A program made the position numbers and the translations under genes. From Streptococcus suis (GTDB lineage Bacteria; Bacillota; Bacilli; Lactobacillales; Streptococcaceae), in contig NZ_JAMWEM010000001.1 in assembly GCF_024509525.1 (NCBI RefSeq), positions 248,001-312,000 on the forward strand: 64,000 nt of DNA. The letters are read 5' to 3'. Below, one piece after another: positions 8,560 to 17,904 of the stretch; within the stretch, counting starts at the first letter, position 1; the number at the start of each line of letters is the position of its first letter. Under the pieces are notes generated by a model. The model saw only the letters and a list, made by a program, of their open reading frames with translations. It was not told where the DNA came from and did no database searches.

Positions 8560-8576
8560 TGAATAGTTGAAAAGTA

Positions 8577-11363
8577 TTACTTTTTAATTTCTTCCATGAT
8601 GTAGGCTTCGATGGTATCATCTACACGGATATCGTTGTAGTTCTCAATCATCAAACCACCTTCTTGGGCATTGCCGACTTCCTTGACATCGTCCTTGTAA
8701 CGTTTCAAGCTTGCCAGTTGACCGTCAAAGACTACAACGCCGTCACGGATGACACGGACGCTTGAATCACGGGTAACTTTACCACGGATAACCATGAATC
8801 CACCGATTGTGCCGACTTTGGATACTTTAAAGGTTTCACGAATGGTTGCTTCACCGATGATTTTTTCTTCGTACTCAGGATCCAACATCCCTTTCATCGC
8901 GTCTTCCATTTCCTCAATCACCTTGTAGATGATGCTATGGAGGCGAACTTCTACTTCATCTGCCTCTGCCTGCTGGCGTGCTTCTGGGGTAGGACGAACG
9001 TTAAATCCGATAACAAGAGCGTTCGATGCTTCTGCAAGAGTAATATCTGATTCGTTGATGGCACCAACTGCTGAGTGAACGATGTTGACACGCACACCTT
9101 CCACTTCAATTTTTTGAAGGGAAGAAGCAAGGGCTTCAACGGAACCTTGTACATCGGCCTTGATGATGACGTTAACAGACTTGACTTCGCCTGCTTTGAG
9201 GGTATCAAAGAGGTTGTCAAGGCTAACTCGTTGAGTTGCTTGACGCTGTTTGAGAAGGGCACGTTTGGCACGCTCTTCACCAGCTGCACGCGCAGATTTT
9301 TCATCTTCATAGACCGCGAAATGATCACCAGCCATCGGTGCTTCGTTCAAACCTGTGATTGAAACTGGTGTAGAAGGTCCAGCAACCTTGACACGACGAC
9401 CAAGGTCGTTGGTCATGGCACGAACACGACCGAAGGTATTTCCGACAACGATTGGGTCTTGAACATTAAGTGTCCCTTGTTGAACGAGGAGGGTCGCCAC
9501 CGCACCTTTCCCTTTATCCAAATGCGCTTCGATAACTGTACCAATCGCACGAACAGTTGGGTCTGCCTTCAGTTCTTGGATTTCAGCTACAAGGAGAACC
9601 GTTTCCAATAATTCATCAATGTTTTGGTTGAACTTAGCAGAAATTTCTACGAATTCAGACTCGCCGCCCCAGGCAGTTGAGATAACGCCATGTTCAGCCA
9701 GTTCACCGATGACACGCTCTGGGTTGGCACCTGGCTTATCAATCTTGTTAATGGCAACGATGATTGGAACGTTGGCAGCTTTGGAATGGTTGATCGCCTC
9801 AATGGTCTGTGGCATAACGCCGTCATCTGCTGCAACGACCAAGATTGTCAAGTCGGTAACAGATGCACCACGAGCACGCATAGATGTGAAGGCCGCGTGT
9901 CCAGGCGTATCCAAGAAGGTAATCTTCTTGCCAGCTTCCTCAATTTGGTAGGCACCGATATGCTGGGTGATACCACCAGCTTCCCCAGTAGCAACACGAG
10001 AATTACGAAGGGTATCCAAAAGGGTTGTCTTACCATGGTCAACGTGTCCCATGATGGTCACAACTGGTGGACGCTCTACCATTTCCTCTTCATTGAGGTA
10101 GCCCTCTTCTACGAAGAAACGTTCGATATCAGCATTGTCCACTTCAACCTTTTCCTTGGCTTCGATACCGTAATCGACCATAAGGAGCTCAATGGTATCT
10201 CCATCCAAAGATTGGTTTTGAGTGGCCATAACACCCATGAGGAAGAGTTTCTTCACGATTTCAGCAGGCTCACGCTTGATGCGTTTGGCAATCTCTGCCA
10301 CTGTCATGCCTGCAGTATATTCAAATTCTGTTGGCAATTCGTGGAACTTGCGTTCTGTGACAGGTTTGGCAGGTTGGTTGTTCTTGCCTTTTTTATTTTT
10401 CTTATTGGTATTCCAATTACTATTTCTTTGATTTCTCACTTGATTTTGACTATTTCGATTTCTTTGTTGTTTTCTTGGACCATCTTCTTCGTCACTATTG
10501 AAGTTACGCTTTTTATCTGGTCGAGCTTGTTTTTTTCTACGTGTATCAGTATTTGCAGGTTCTTCTGGAACTGGAGCTGGTGCTGATTTCACCACTGGCT
10601 TCACTTCCTCTACCGGCTCCTCAAACTTGATCTCTTTCGGTTTTTTCGCCTGTTTTTTAGCCTCTTGTGCCTGGCGGAAGCGTTCTTCACTTGTCCGAGC
10701 ATATTCTGCATTTTGTTCTGCTTTTAAAGCTGCTGCCCGGGCCTTGAAGTCAATTTTAGCCTTTGGTGCCGAGCTTCCTTGACTGCGGTCCTGACGATCA
10801 AATTGATTATTTTGTCCCTGCGGACGTCTGTCGTTTCCAGCTTGGCGTCGGTCTTGCCCTTTGAAATCACGGCGCTCTCCTGATCGGTTATCTCTGCGGT
10901 CATCACGGCGATTGTTATCGCGACGGTCTTGCCCTGACTTATCCTGTGGACGACCAGCTCCTTGACCTTGTACTCGCTTGGCTGCTTGCTCCTTGGCACG
11001 CGCTTCCCGCTCTGCTTTGAAATTTCGGCTTTTTGGTCGTTGAACAGCTGGGCGGTCTGCTGCTTCTGTCGCAACCTTGACCTCAACTGCTTTTTCTTCA
11101 CTAGCAGTTTCTTTGACTACTGTTTTTTCTGTTGGAGCTGGTGCCGTTGGTTGTTCAACCTTCTCTGCCTTAGCTACTGGTTTCGCTTCCGGTTTAGTTG
11201 CTGTTCCTTTACCAAAGCTGACTGCAATACGATTAGCACTTGCTTCGTCGACACTTGAGGCGTGGCTCTTGACATCAAAGCCTAACTCCTGTGCCTTGGC
11301 AACGACTTCCTTACTTGTTAGCCCAAGTTCTCGGGCAATTTCATTCAATCTCTTCTTAGACAA
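8577..11363 (-). CDS. infB: Translation initiation factor IF-2
   Basis: GTPase of 928 residues that delivers initiator tRNA to the ribosome. The N-terminal IF2_N domain ([14 protein letters not shown], about 1-50) is followed by a long low-complexity Arg/Asn/Gln/Lys-rich linker (to about 330), a second IF2_N domain, and the G domain with G1 GHVDHGKTT (about 437), G3 DTPGH and G4 NKID. The C-terminal domains are complete. Length is normal for streptococci. It follows ylxQ by 17 bases in the nusA operon. Confidence 0.98.
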   Translation of the reverse strand: MSKKRLNEIARELGLTSKEVVAKAQELGFDVKSHASSVDEASANRIAVSFGKGTATKPEAKPVAKAEKVEQPTAPAPTEKTVVKETASEEKAVEVKVATEAADRPAVQRPKSRNFKAEREARAKEQAAKRVQGQGAGRPQDKSGQDRRDNNRRDDRRDNRSGERRDFKGQDRRQAGNDRRPQGQNNQFDRQDRSQGSSAPKAKIDFKARAAALKAEQNAEYARTSEERFRQAQEAKKQAKKPKEIKFEEPVEEVKPVVKSAPAPVPEEPANTDTRRKKQARPDKKRNFNSDEEDGPRKQQRNRNSQNQVRNQRNSNWNTNKKNKKGKNNQPAKPVTERKFHELPTEFEYTAGMTVAEIAKRIKREPAEIVKKLFLMGVMATQNQSLDGDTIELLMVDYGIEAKEKVEVDNADIERFFVEEGYLNEEEMVERPPVVTIMGHVDHGKTTLLDTLRNSRVATGEAGGITQHIGAYQIEEAGKKITFLDTPGHAAFTSMRARGASVTDLTILVVAADDGVMPQTIEAINHSKAANVPIIVAINKIDKPGANPERVIGELAEHGVISTAWGGESEFVEISAKFNQNIDELLETVLLVAEIQELKADPTVRAIGTVIEAHLDKGKGAVATLLVQQGTLNVQDPIVVGNTFGRVRAMTNDLGRRVKVAGPSTPVSITGLNEAPMAGDHFAVYEDEKSARAAGEERAKRALLKQRQATQRVSLDNLFDTLKAGEVKSVNVIIKADVQGSVEALASSLQKIEVEGVRVNIVHSAVGAINESDITLAEASNALVIGFNVRPTPEARQQAEADEVEVRLHSIIYKVIEEMEDAMKGMLDPEYEEKIIGEATIRETFKVSKVGTIGGFMVIRGKVTRDSSVRVIRDGVVVFDGQLASLKRYKDDVKEVGNAQEGGLMIENYNDIRVDDTIEAYIMEEIKK

Positions 11364-11380
11364 TGCCTTGTCCTCCTGTT

Positions 11381-11689
11381 CTATTCCATAATAGACCTCA
11401 TCTTCTTTGTAAATCCAGCGTCTGTTACTGCAAGGACTTTTCGTGCCTTGCCAACAGCTCCGCTTAATTCCAGCGTTGAAAACGCGGTTACAACTTCTAC
11501 TTGATAGGTGTGACTTTTGTCGTTTATTTTCTTACTCAAATTTGGGCCAGCATCTGCTGCCAAAAAAACCAGTTTAGCCTGCTGTTTTTGAATAGCTTCA
11601 ACGACCAAGTCCTCTCCTGAAATCAGGCGACCTGCCCGCTGGGCCAAGCCCAATAGGTTTAAGATTTTCTGTGTCTTATTCGAGTCCAA
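11381..11689 (-). CDS. YlxQ-like RNA-binding protein, L7Ae family
   Basis: Small protein (about 102 residues) of the L7Ae/L30e/S12e/Gadd45 fold: [17 protein letters not shown], the LVFLAADAG core and a conserved AVTD near the end. Members of this fold bind kink-turn RNA. I chose the TTG at 11689 because AGGAGAG lies directly upstream and it overlaps rnpM by only 14 bases; a longer frame with an ATG at 11725 lies well inside rnpM. Its place between rnpM and infB is conserved in Firmicutes. Confidence 0.85.
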   Translation of the reverse strand: MDSNKTQKILNLLGLAQRAGRLISGEDLVVEAIQKQQAKLVFLAADAGPNLSKKINDKSHTYQVEVVTAFSTLELSGAVGKARKVLAVTDAGFTKKMRSIME

Positions 11690-11972
11690 GCTCTCTCCTT
11701 TTGACCTTGTGGTCAACGTAGGCAATCAATTCATCGTAAAATTCAGGAGCCACTTCCATACTAAAGGAACGGTTAAAGACCTGTTTTTTCTTGGCGAGAG
11801 CTGCCTCGTCATTGTCCAACTTGATGTAGGCTCCGCGGCCGTTGGCCTTGCCTGTTGGGTCAATGAAGACTTGTCCTTCCTTGTTTTTCACGATGCGGAG
11901 CAAATCTCGTTTGTCAATGATTTCTCCTGATACAACTGATTTTCGTAAAGGTATCTTTCTAGCTTTTGCCAT
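11676..11972 (-). CDS. rnpM: RnpM (YlxR family), RNase P modulator
   Basis: YlxR-family protein of 98 residues. It is basic, with IPLRKSVVSGEIIDKRDLLRI near the start and a GRGAYI motif near residue 46, both typical of the family. The Bacillus subtilis protein has been described as a modulator of RNase P. It lies in the nusA-ylxR-ylxQ-infB order found throughout Firmicutes. Confidence 0.92.
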   Translation of the reverse strand: MAKARKIPLRKSVVSGEIIDKRDLLRIVKNKEGQVFIDPTGKANGRGAYIKLDNDEAALAKKKQVFNRSFSMEVAPEFYDELIAYVDHKVKRRELGLE

Positions 11973-11990
11973 GGCTACCTCCTGCTTAGA

Positions 11991-13136
11991 CTATTCTGCT
12001 GCGTCGGCTTCTTCAAATTCTGCCTGCTCTGCATCTCCGTACAATGTTGCTTCGATAGCTTCGTACTCGGTCGCAGACTTAATGTCGATACGGAAGCCTG
12101 TCAAGTGAGCCGCTAGGCGAACGTTTTGTCCACGACGACCGATAGCAAGGGAAAGCTTGTCATCCGGCACGACAACTGTTGCGTGCTTGCCGTCTTCTGT
12201 GTCGAAGATGACCTGATCTACTTCTGCAGGAGCAAGGGCGTTGTAGATGAACTCGGCCTCATCTGGCACCCACTCGATGACGTCGATATTCTCTTCAGTT
12301 GGAATCATGCGGTCATTCTTAGCATCGTAGCGTGCTGGGTGGAACTTGCTGGTGATTTTCTTGATATTTGCGCCACCACGACCGACGATGGTTCCGATAG
12401 CATCTACGTTCGGATTGTGGCTACGAACCGCGACCTTGGTACGATCGCCAGCTTCACGAGCCACGCTCATGATTTCAACCGTTCCGTCATAGACTTCTGG
12501 AATTTCTTGTTCCATGAGGCGTTTGATCATCTCTGGGTGGCTACGGCTAACAAAAACGTTGACCCCACGACCGTTGTCCTCTACCTTGTAAACATAGACT
12601 TCAATACGATCATGTGATTGAAAAACTTCCCCTGGAATCTGGTCTTGCTTGGACAGCTGAGCCTCGATGGTTCCCAAGTTGACGTAGATGAAGCGGTTGT
12701 CAAAGCGTTCTACCGTACCAGACATGATTTCACTTTCGTGGGCCTTGTAGGTATTGTAGGTAATCGCACGCTTTTGTTTCCGCATTTTTTCCATAATGGT
12801 CTGTTTGGCAGACTGGGCTGCCACACGGCCAAATTCGGCTGGCGCTTCTGGAAACTTGATTTTATCACCCAACTCGTAGGCTGACGAGATCGCCAAAGCA
12901 TCTTTGAGGCTGATTTCCAAACGGCTGTCAAAGACTTCATCCACAACTTCACGGACTGTATAGACTTGGAAGTCTCCTTTTTTCTCATCGTATTCAATGG
13001 CCGCTGACTCAGATTGACCGTAACGGCGTTTGTAAGCGGAACGGAGGGATTCCATTACTGCTTCGATGATATCCTCTTTGTTAATCCCCATGTCTTCCTC
13101 TAGTACGCGGAAGGCTTCTAGCATTTCTTTACTCAT
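11991..13136 (-). CDS. nusA: Transcription termination/antitermination factor NusA
   Basis: RNA polymerase-binding factor of about 381 residues, without the extra C-terminal repeats of enterobacterial NusA, as usual in Firmicutes. The N-terminal domain begins MSKEMLEAFRVLEED. An S1 domain lies around 135-200 (SGTVERFDNRFIYVNLG) and two KH domains follow (IGTIVGRGGANIKKI, about 245, and LSLAIGRRGQNVRLA, about 325). The tail is acidic. I chose the ATG at 13136, which has AAGGA seven bases upstream; an in-frame TTG lies 21 bases earlier. Confidence 0.97.
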   Translation of the reverse strand: MSKEMLEAFRVLEEDMGINKEDIIEAVMESLRSAYKRRYGQSESAAIEYDEKKGDFQVYTVREVVDEVFDSRLEISLKDALAISSAYELGDKIKFPEAPAEFGRVAAQSAKQTIMEKMRKQKRAITYNTYKAHESEIMSGTVERFDNRFIYVNLGTIEAQLSKQDQIPGEVFQSHDRIEVYVYKVEDNGRGVNVFVSRSHPEMIKRLMEQEIPEVYDGTVEIMSVAREAGDRTKVAVRSHNPNVDAIGTIVGRGGANIKKITSKFHPARYDAKNDRMIPTEENIDVIEWVPDEAEFIYNALAPAEVDQVIFDTEDGKHATVVVPDDKLSLAIGRRGQNVRLAAHLTGFRIDIKSATEYEAIEATLYGDAEQAEFEEADAAE

Positions 13137-13196
13137 GATTTTTTCCTTTTGTGACAAAAGGTCCTTTCTTCTTAAAATACGTGATGTTAAACAGTC

Positions 13197-13667
13197 CTAC
13201 AACTTGACAGCCAAGCGTGCCTTGGCCACCATAGAATAGGGAATGGTGACTTCTTTCTTACGGGTCTTGTCCATGTATTCGATGACCAACTCCTCACCAT
13301 TAAAGGACAAGAGGTTTCCTTCAAAAATCTTAACCTTATCAATAGCTTGATAGAGTTTGACGTGAATGTATTTGCCCACAGCCTGCTCCACAGCTACAGC
13401 TGTTTTGAGCGGACGTTCCAGACCAGGACTGGTCACTTCCAGCATATACTTGTCTGGGAAGGGATCTGGCTGAATGGTATCCAGCAAGGGACTGATGATT
13501 TCTGACAAGTCTGCCGTATCCTGCAAACTAATCCCGCCTTCCTTATCGATGAAAATCGACAGGACATAGTCACCGCCCATTTTTCCATACTCGACATCTA
13601 CCAGCTCATAGGGAGTTTGGATAGCTGGAGCAATGGTCCGGGTGACAATCTCAACAATTGAAGACAT
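13197..13667 (-). CDS. rimP: Ribosome maturation factor RimP
   Basis: Cytoplasmic protein of 156 residues for 30S assembly. It has the N-terminal alpha/beta domain with 'ELVDVEY' and '[15 protein letters not shown]', the [11 protein letters not shown] signature (about 88-98), and a C-terminal SH3-like barrel. It is first in the rimP-nusA-rnpM-ylxQ-infB-rbfA operon. AAGGAGG lies seven bases before the ATG, and a well-formed promoter and a leader hairpin precede it. Confidence 0.96.
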   Translation of the reverse strand: MSSIVEIVTRTIAPAIQTPYELVDVEYGKMGGDYVLSIFIDKEGGISLQDTADLSEIISPLLDTIQPDPFPDKYMLEVTSPGLERPLKTAVAVEQAVGKYIHVKLYQAIDKVKIFEGNLLSFNGEELVIEYMDKTRKKEVTIPYSMVAKARLAVKL

Positions 13668-13692
13668 AGCTACCTCCTTTATGGCTTACGTT

Positions 13693-13721
13693 GAAAGGGC
13701 TGACTTCCGTCAACCCCTTTC
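13693..13721 (-). other. Leader hairpin upstream of rimP
   Basis: GAAAGGG...CCCTTTC with an inner TGAC/GTCA helix forms a stable hairpin in the rimP 5' leader, between promoter and ribosome site. There is no T-run after it. It may be a translational control element. Confidence 0.5.
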
Positions 13722-13741
13722 TTTCGCTATTTCTGCTGATT

Positions 13742-13770
13742 ATTCTAACACACTTTTCTTCTATTGTAAA
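13742..13770 (-). promoter_or_regulatory. Promoter of the rimP-nusA-infB operon
   Basis: Minus strand TTTACA (13765-13770), 17-base spacer, TAGAAT (13742-13747). Confidence 0.75.
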
Positions 13771-13827
13771 GAAAAACGATGCAGTAATACCAAATATGGG
13801 CTTACTGACACCGTTTAGATGAATTCT

Positions 13828-14466
13828 TTATTGAAATTGTGCTTCTACTCGGTAGATGACCTGACCTTTTTTGGAGAATTTCTCTTCATACTCGGTCATG
13901 ACATTGCCTTCGTAATCACTGGCGTGCAAATCCAACCACACTTGGTTGAGGACCATACCATATTGAGAAAAGCTAGCGAGACTATACTCAAACAAGCCAC
14001 GGTTGTCCGTCTTGAAGTGGATTTCTCCCTTGTCTGGCAAGATTTCCTTGTAGGTATCCAGGAAAGACTTGTAGGTCAAGCGGCGTTTTTCATGCCGTTT
14101 TTTAGGCCAAGGATCTGAGAAATTCAGATAGAGGCGGTCAATCTCCGCTGGTGCAAAATAGTTGGTCAGACTAGAGCCATCTACTTGCAAAAGCTTGATA
14201 TTAGGTAGGCCCGATTCAAGCACACGGTCCAAGGCATAGGAGAGGACCGTCAACTGAATATCGATGCCGATATAGTTGATATCTGGATTCTGGGCTGCCA
14301 TACCCGTCACAAAGCGACCTTTTCCTGATCCGACTTCCACGTGAATGGGATTATCGTTCCCAAAAATTTCTGTCCATCTTCCCTTGCAGTCTTCTGGATT
14401 TAAGATGACATATTGAGGATTGTTTGCAAGGAGTTCTGGCGCTCCTTTTCGATTTCTAACTCTCAT
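13828..14466 (-). CDS. trmB: tRNA (guanine-N7-)-methyltransferase
   Basis: SAM-dependent enzyme (212 residues) that makes m7G46 in tRNA. Typical features are the N-terminal [13 protein letters not shown], the SAM-binding [10 protein letters not shown] (about 44-53), and the family signature [18 protein letters not shown] (about 113-130). It overlaps the upstream ccrZ by 4 bases, the usual pneumococcal arrangement. Confidence 0.97.
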   Translation of the reverse strand: MRVRNRKGAPELLANNPQYVILNPEDCKGRWTEIFGNDNPIHVEVGSGKGRFVTGMAAQNPDINYIGIDIQLTVLSYALDRVLESGLPNIKLLQVDGSSLTNYFAPAEIDRLYLNFSDPWPKKRHEKRRLTYKSFLDTYKEILPDKGEIHFKTDNRGLFEYSLASFSQYGMVLNQVWLDLHASDYEGNVMTEYEEKFSKKGQVIYRVEAQFQ

Positions 14467-15257
14467 AATTCCTTATAAAAACGCTGACGAAAATGCCGTA
14501 AGATATAAATCTCCCTGTTCGCCGCTTCTAAATTGTAACTTTCAACATGTTTGGTAATTTGATTGAGGTACCCAAGTTGACCATACCAGTAGACTTTCTT
14601 CAAAACAGCGCCGTTATACTTATAGCCGTAGGAACGCAACCATTCCTCCCATTGTCTCCGTGGAATGTAATGGGTCAAGAGATAGGCCACGTCCAACATA
14701 CGATCGGTCACACATGCTGTCTCCCAATCTGTCAAATAAACCAAACCACTGGTTGTCTCTACCCAGTTTTTATGATGCAAATCTCCATGTACAAAGGTGG
14801 CTGTTTCTTTATGAAAAGTCGGTAGATTCTGAAGTAAATCCTGACAGACCGATTGTAAATAATTATTTTTTACCAAACGAGCAGGTGCTTCTTCTTGCCA
14901 TTTACGAACCAAATCCTGTGGCTCTTGATACGTGTAATTTAACTGGAGAGCCTGGTTCAATAAGATACGTGAAAAATGCATCCTCACTAGGATCTGTCGT
15001 ACCTGCTTGCTCCCCATATCTTCTCTATCTAAGGTGCGACCATTTAGCCACTCTTGCTCTACACGCTGCCCCATCCCTAACTCACGATTTGCTGAAAGAA
15101 CAGGTGGAGTAATTTGCTCTCTGGCCAGGGCTGACACAATGGGAGGCATTTCGTATTTGACAAATACCGGCGTTCCGTCTGACCGAAGACCCTTAAACGC
15201 TTTTCCGCTGTTCCCTGCAATAGACTGTAACTGAAGCCCATTCGAATCAAACTTCAT
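14463..15257 (-). CDS. ccrZ: CcrZ-type choline-kinase-fold phosphotransferase
   Basis: Protein of 264 residues of the aminoglycoside/choline-kinase fold: catalytic HGDLHHKNW (about 157-165) and metal-binding LTDWETA (about 174-180). In Streptococcus pneumoniae the gene directly upstream of trmB is ccrZ, a cell-cycle regulator that links FtsZ to DnaA-dependent replication and acts as a nucleoside kinase. The identical neighbourhood (4-base overlap with trmB) supports orthology. Confidence 0.88.
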   Translation of the reverse strand: MKFDSNGLQLQSIAGNSGKAFKGLRSDGTPVFVKYEMPPIVSALAREQITPPVLSANRELGMGQRVEQEWLNGRTLDREDMGSKQVRQILVRMHFSRILLNQALQLNYTYQEPQDLVRKWQEEAPARLVKNNYLQSVCQDLLQNLPTFHKETATFVHGDLHHKNWVETTSGLVYLTDWETACVTDRMLDVAYLLTHYIPRRQWEEWLRSYGYKYNGAVLKKVYWYGQLGYLNQITKHVESYNLEAANREIYILRHFRQRFYKEL

Positions 15258-15306
15258 GCCATTCCTCCTTTAAAAATTCTTTACTATTTTACTAGTTTTC
15301 AGAACA

Positions 15307-16353
15307 TTAGTCAATCAATTTCTTCGCTTTAAAAGCTAGATAGATTGTATTGAAGAAGAGACCGCCTAACAACAGAGCTACTAGGACTTGGTCATTCCCA
15401 AATTGGACCCAAGCAACAACTATTTCAACCAACAAAAATACATTCATCAGAAGACCGATAAACTGCTGAAAACCGATTCGCTTCATGTTTGTATCGACAG
15501 GGTAAATTTGAGCTAAATATTGATAATCATAGACATGCGCCAAAGCTAAAAGCTGAAAGAGCAGAAGATAGTGAAAAACCAAGGACAAACCAACAGCCAA
15601 CCAAGACTGGCTCACCCAATAGAGGGCTAGCAAACTGAGTATGGACAAGCGAATAAACAAACCAAAATAATCACCCGATCGTACAAAAGCACGAGCAAAG
15701 AGATAGAACCAGACATTTTTTGAACCACGACTAATTGCCACCAATAGACCATCCATATACCTTCTAGGCTTGACCGAATTAGTCACCCCTTTTACATGGG
15801 TAAAGAGAGCAAAAAACTGTAAAATACCTTGTTTTCGCCTCTGCTCAACTTTTATGACCGAATCCCAATTCAAATAGATCCCTTTTTTCCAAAAGGTGAG
15901 TTTTTTTTCAAACAAGATGTATTTAAGGAAGGTTAATCCTGCTAAAAAAAACACAAAAACAGGAACACTCATCCCCAAACGTAAATAAATGGGAAGAAGG
16001 AAAACCTGTCCTACTCCCTGAATGATGGTCCACAAGATAACCGCACGATGACGGCTAACTTGTAGCCAAGAATAAACTTTCACTTCCTGTGGCAACAGAA
16101 ATATCTGATCTGCTTCTTCCAGATAGCTAGCAATTCGTCCAGAGACTAGCAAGAGTACAGAAATCAGACCCAAAGCCACATAAATCGGGAAATGTTGACT
16201 AGGAAAATTCTCTAATAAATTGCGATATTGCAAGGTTAGAAAGCCCAGCAGCACCATCAAAACCAAAACAAAGTGATCATTGAATACATACCGAAGGTAG
16301 CGAACACAAGTTTGTATAAATACTTGTTGTCGTTTTTGAAAGAGTTGCTTCAT
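15307..16353 (-). CDS. ecsB: ABC transporter permease EcsB
   Basis: Membrane protein (348 residues) with about eight to ten spans grouped in clusters. Its first base overlaps the last base of the ecsA stop (TGATG), so the two are translationally coupled. EcsAB is an ABC system of unknown substrate needed for normal secretion and regulated intramembrane proteolysis in Bacillus. Assignment rests on pairing, topology and the location beside hinT (hit), the Firmicute arrangement. Confidence 0.85.
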   Translation of the reverse strand: MKQLFQKRQQVFIQTCVRYLRYVFNDHFVLVLMVLLGFLTLQYRNLLENFPSQHFPIYVALGLISVLLLVSGRIASYLEEADQIFLLPQEVKVYSWLQVSRHRAVILWTIIQGVGQVFLLPIYLRLGMSVPVFVFFLAGLTFLKYILFEKKLTFWKKGIYLNWDSVIKVEQRRKQGILQFFALFTHVKGVTNSVKPRRYMDGLLVAISRGSKNVWFYLFARAFVRSGDYFGLFIRLSILSLLALYWVSQSWLAVGLSLVFHYLLLFQLLALAHVYDYQYLAQIYPVDTNMKRIGFQQFIGLLMNVFLLVEIVVAWVQFGNDQVLVALLLGGLFFNTIYLAFKAKKLID

Positions 16354-17084
16354 CAGTTCGCTCCTTCTTGGGTCAGATACAGGTAGATCTCAGTCAAACT
16401 AGCAGTTGGTAGGGAAAATTCGGTCTGCAAATCCGACAAGCTCCCTTGAGCTCGTACTTGACCCTGATGCAAGATAATAAAGCGATCACACATCTTTTCA
16501 GCTGAGTCTAGAACATGCGTAGACATTAAAATAGCTGTACCTTTTGCTTTTTCTTCTTCCAAAAGACCAATCAAATCAGCAATCGCTACCGGGTCCAATC
16601 CTAAAAAAGGCTCATCCACTATTAGCAAACTCGGTTCAATCATCAAGGCACAGACAATCATCACCTTTTGTTTCATCCCTTTGGAAAAATGTACTGGGTA
16701 CCAATCCAATTTTTCATCCAAACGGAACACTTTAAGCAACTTCCCTGCACGCTCTAATACAGCATTCTTCTCAAGACCAAAGGCCAACGCAACAACTTCC
16801 AGGTGTTCTTTCAAAGTTAATTCTTCATACAGACTAGGCGTCTCCGGAATAAAACCAATCTTTTTCCGAAAACTCTCGACCCCGTCTGAAATAGTTTTTC
16901 CATCTAGTAATATCTGACCTTGATAGAGCGGTAAAAGGCCAATAATTTCCTTGATAGTAGTGGATTTTCCTGCACCATTCAAGCCAATTAAGCCAACCAG
17001 TTCACCATCAGACACTTCAAAACTTACATTTTTTAAAACAGGGATATTAGCATAACCACCACTGATATTTTTTACTTCTAACAT
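16353..17084 (-). CDS. ecsA: ABC transporter ATPase EcsA
   Basis: Single ATPase domain of about 243 residues: Walker A GLNGAGKST (about 37-45), signature variant FSKGMKQK, Walker B LLIVDEPFLGLD (about 152-163) and an H-loop STHVLDSAEK. The ATG at 17084 is chosen because AGGA lies eight bases upstream; an in-frame ATG at 17093 sits on that site. It is divergent from hinT across about 60 bases, as in many Firmicutes. Confidence 0.9.
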   Translation of the reverse strand: MLEVKNISGGYANIPVLKNVSFEVSDGELVGLIGLNGAGKSTTIKEIIGLLPLYQGQILLDGKTISDGVESFRKKIGFIPETPSLYEELTLKEHLEVVALAFGLEKNAVLERAGKLLKVFRLDEKLDWYPVHFSKGMKQKVMIVCALMIEPSLLIVDEPFLGLDPVAIADLIGLLEEEKAKGTAILMSTHVLDSAEKMCDRFIILHQGQVRAQGSLSDLQTEFSLPTASLTEIYLYLTQEGAN

Positions 17085-17146
17085 ACATTTCATCCTATAT
17101 TTTGCTATAATTATTATAACAAAATTTCAAAAAAGAGGTTGGAAAT

Positions 17147-17560
17147 ATGTCAGATTGTATTTTTTGTAAAATTGTTGCAGGAGAAATTCCCGCTTCAAAA
17201 GTTTATGAGGATGATACGGTTTTAGCCTTCTTGGATATCACCCAAGTTACCAAAGGTCACACGCTGGTGATTCCCAAAAAGCACTTCCGTAATACCTTAG
17301 ACCTAGACTCCGAGACTGCCGGATCTCTCTTTGCTATCGTTCCACAACTAGCAAGTCACTTGAAAGAGAAACTTGGTGCTGACGGATTTAACATACTCAA
17401 TAATAATGAAGAAGTGGCTGGCCAAACCGTTTTCCACACACACATCCATCTTCTGCCTCGTTATGGAGACAAAGATGGTTTAACAATTGACTTTCAGACC
17501 AACGAACCTAATTTTAGCCAACTTGGTCAACTGGCTCAAGAACTCTACTTAGGAGAATAA
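17147..17560 (+). CDS. HIT family protein (HinT-like nucleotide hydrolase)
   Basis: Protein of 137 residues with the histidine triad VFHTHIHLLPR (about 95-105) and the N-terminal CIFCKIVAGEIPASKVYED (residues 4-22), including a CxxC zinc-type pair. HIT proteins hydrolyse purine nucleotide phosphoramidates. Two overlapping TATAAT-like boxes lie about 30 bases upstream. The next gene starts 2 bases after its stop. Confidence 0.95.
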   Translation: MSDCIFCKIVAGEIPASKVYEDDTVLAFLDITQVTKGHTLVIPKKHFRNTLDLDSETAGSLFAIVPQLASHLKEKLGADGFNILNNNEEVAGQTVFHTHIHLLPRYGDKDGLTIDFQTNEPNFSQLGQLAQELYLGE

Positions 17561-17562
17561 CT

Positions 17563-17859
17563 ATGAAATTTAACAACTTATTCCTAACTGCTTGTGCCGC
17601 TACTGTCACCTATCTAGTGATTAAAAATCGTGAAAAAATTGCCCAAGAAATCCAAGAATCTATCAACCAGATCCAGTCCATCGAGTCCAACTACCAGAAT
17701 ATTCAAAACCAGCTAGAAATCATCCAGAGCTATCAAAAACCCTTAGCGGAGATGGCTTCCAACTTAGAATACAAATCTCGTGTCTATCGACAAAGTATCG
17801 CTAGTAATTTAACAGAAATTGAAAAAATTCGTGAGAAATATCTCCCTAAGGAACAGTAA
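17563..17859 (+). CDS. Small membrane-anchored coiled-coil protein of unknown function
   Basis: 98 residues. The N-terminus (NNLFLTACAATVTYLVI, about 4-20) is a probable membrane segment or uncleaved signal. The remainder is rich in Glu, Gln, Ile and Ser with a heptad-like pattern (about 28-90), predicting a coiled coil. It starts 2 bases after hinT and ends in a perfect 18-bp hairpin terminator, so the two are one transcript. I cannot assign a function; the reading frame is clean and looks genuine. Confidence 0.8.
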   Translation: MKFNNLFLTACAATVTYLVIKNREKIAQEIQESINQIQSIESNYQNIQNQLEIIQSYQKPLAEMASNLEYKSRVYRQSIASNLTEIEKIREKYLPKEQ

Positions 17860-17898
17860 TACAAATAGCGTGCAGCCACTGCTGCACGCTATTTGTAT
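17859..17898. terminator. Bidirectional terminator, 18-bp perfect stem
   Basis: An 18-bp perfect inverted repeat with a CACT loop lies between converging genes. A- and T-rich ends on both sides let it serve both strands. Confidence 0.9.
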
Positions 17899-17904
17899 TT
17901 ATTG

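Noticed and set aside
9690..10586. 298-residue plus-strand frame opposite infB
   Set aside because: It lies within the strongly conserved infB coding region, has no ribosome site, and its composition is a mirror of infB codon use.
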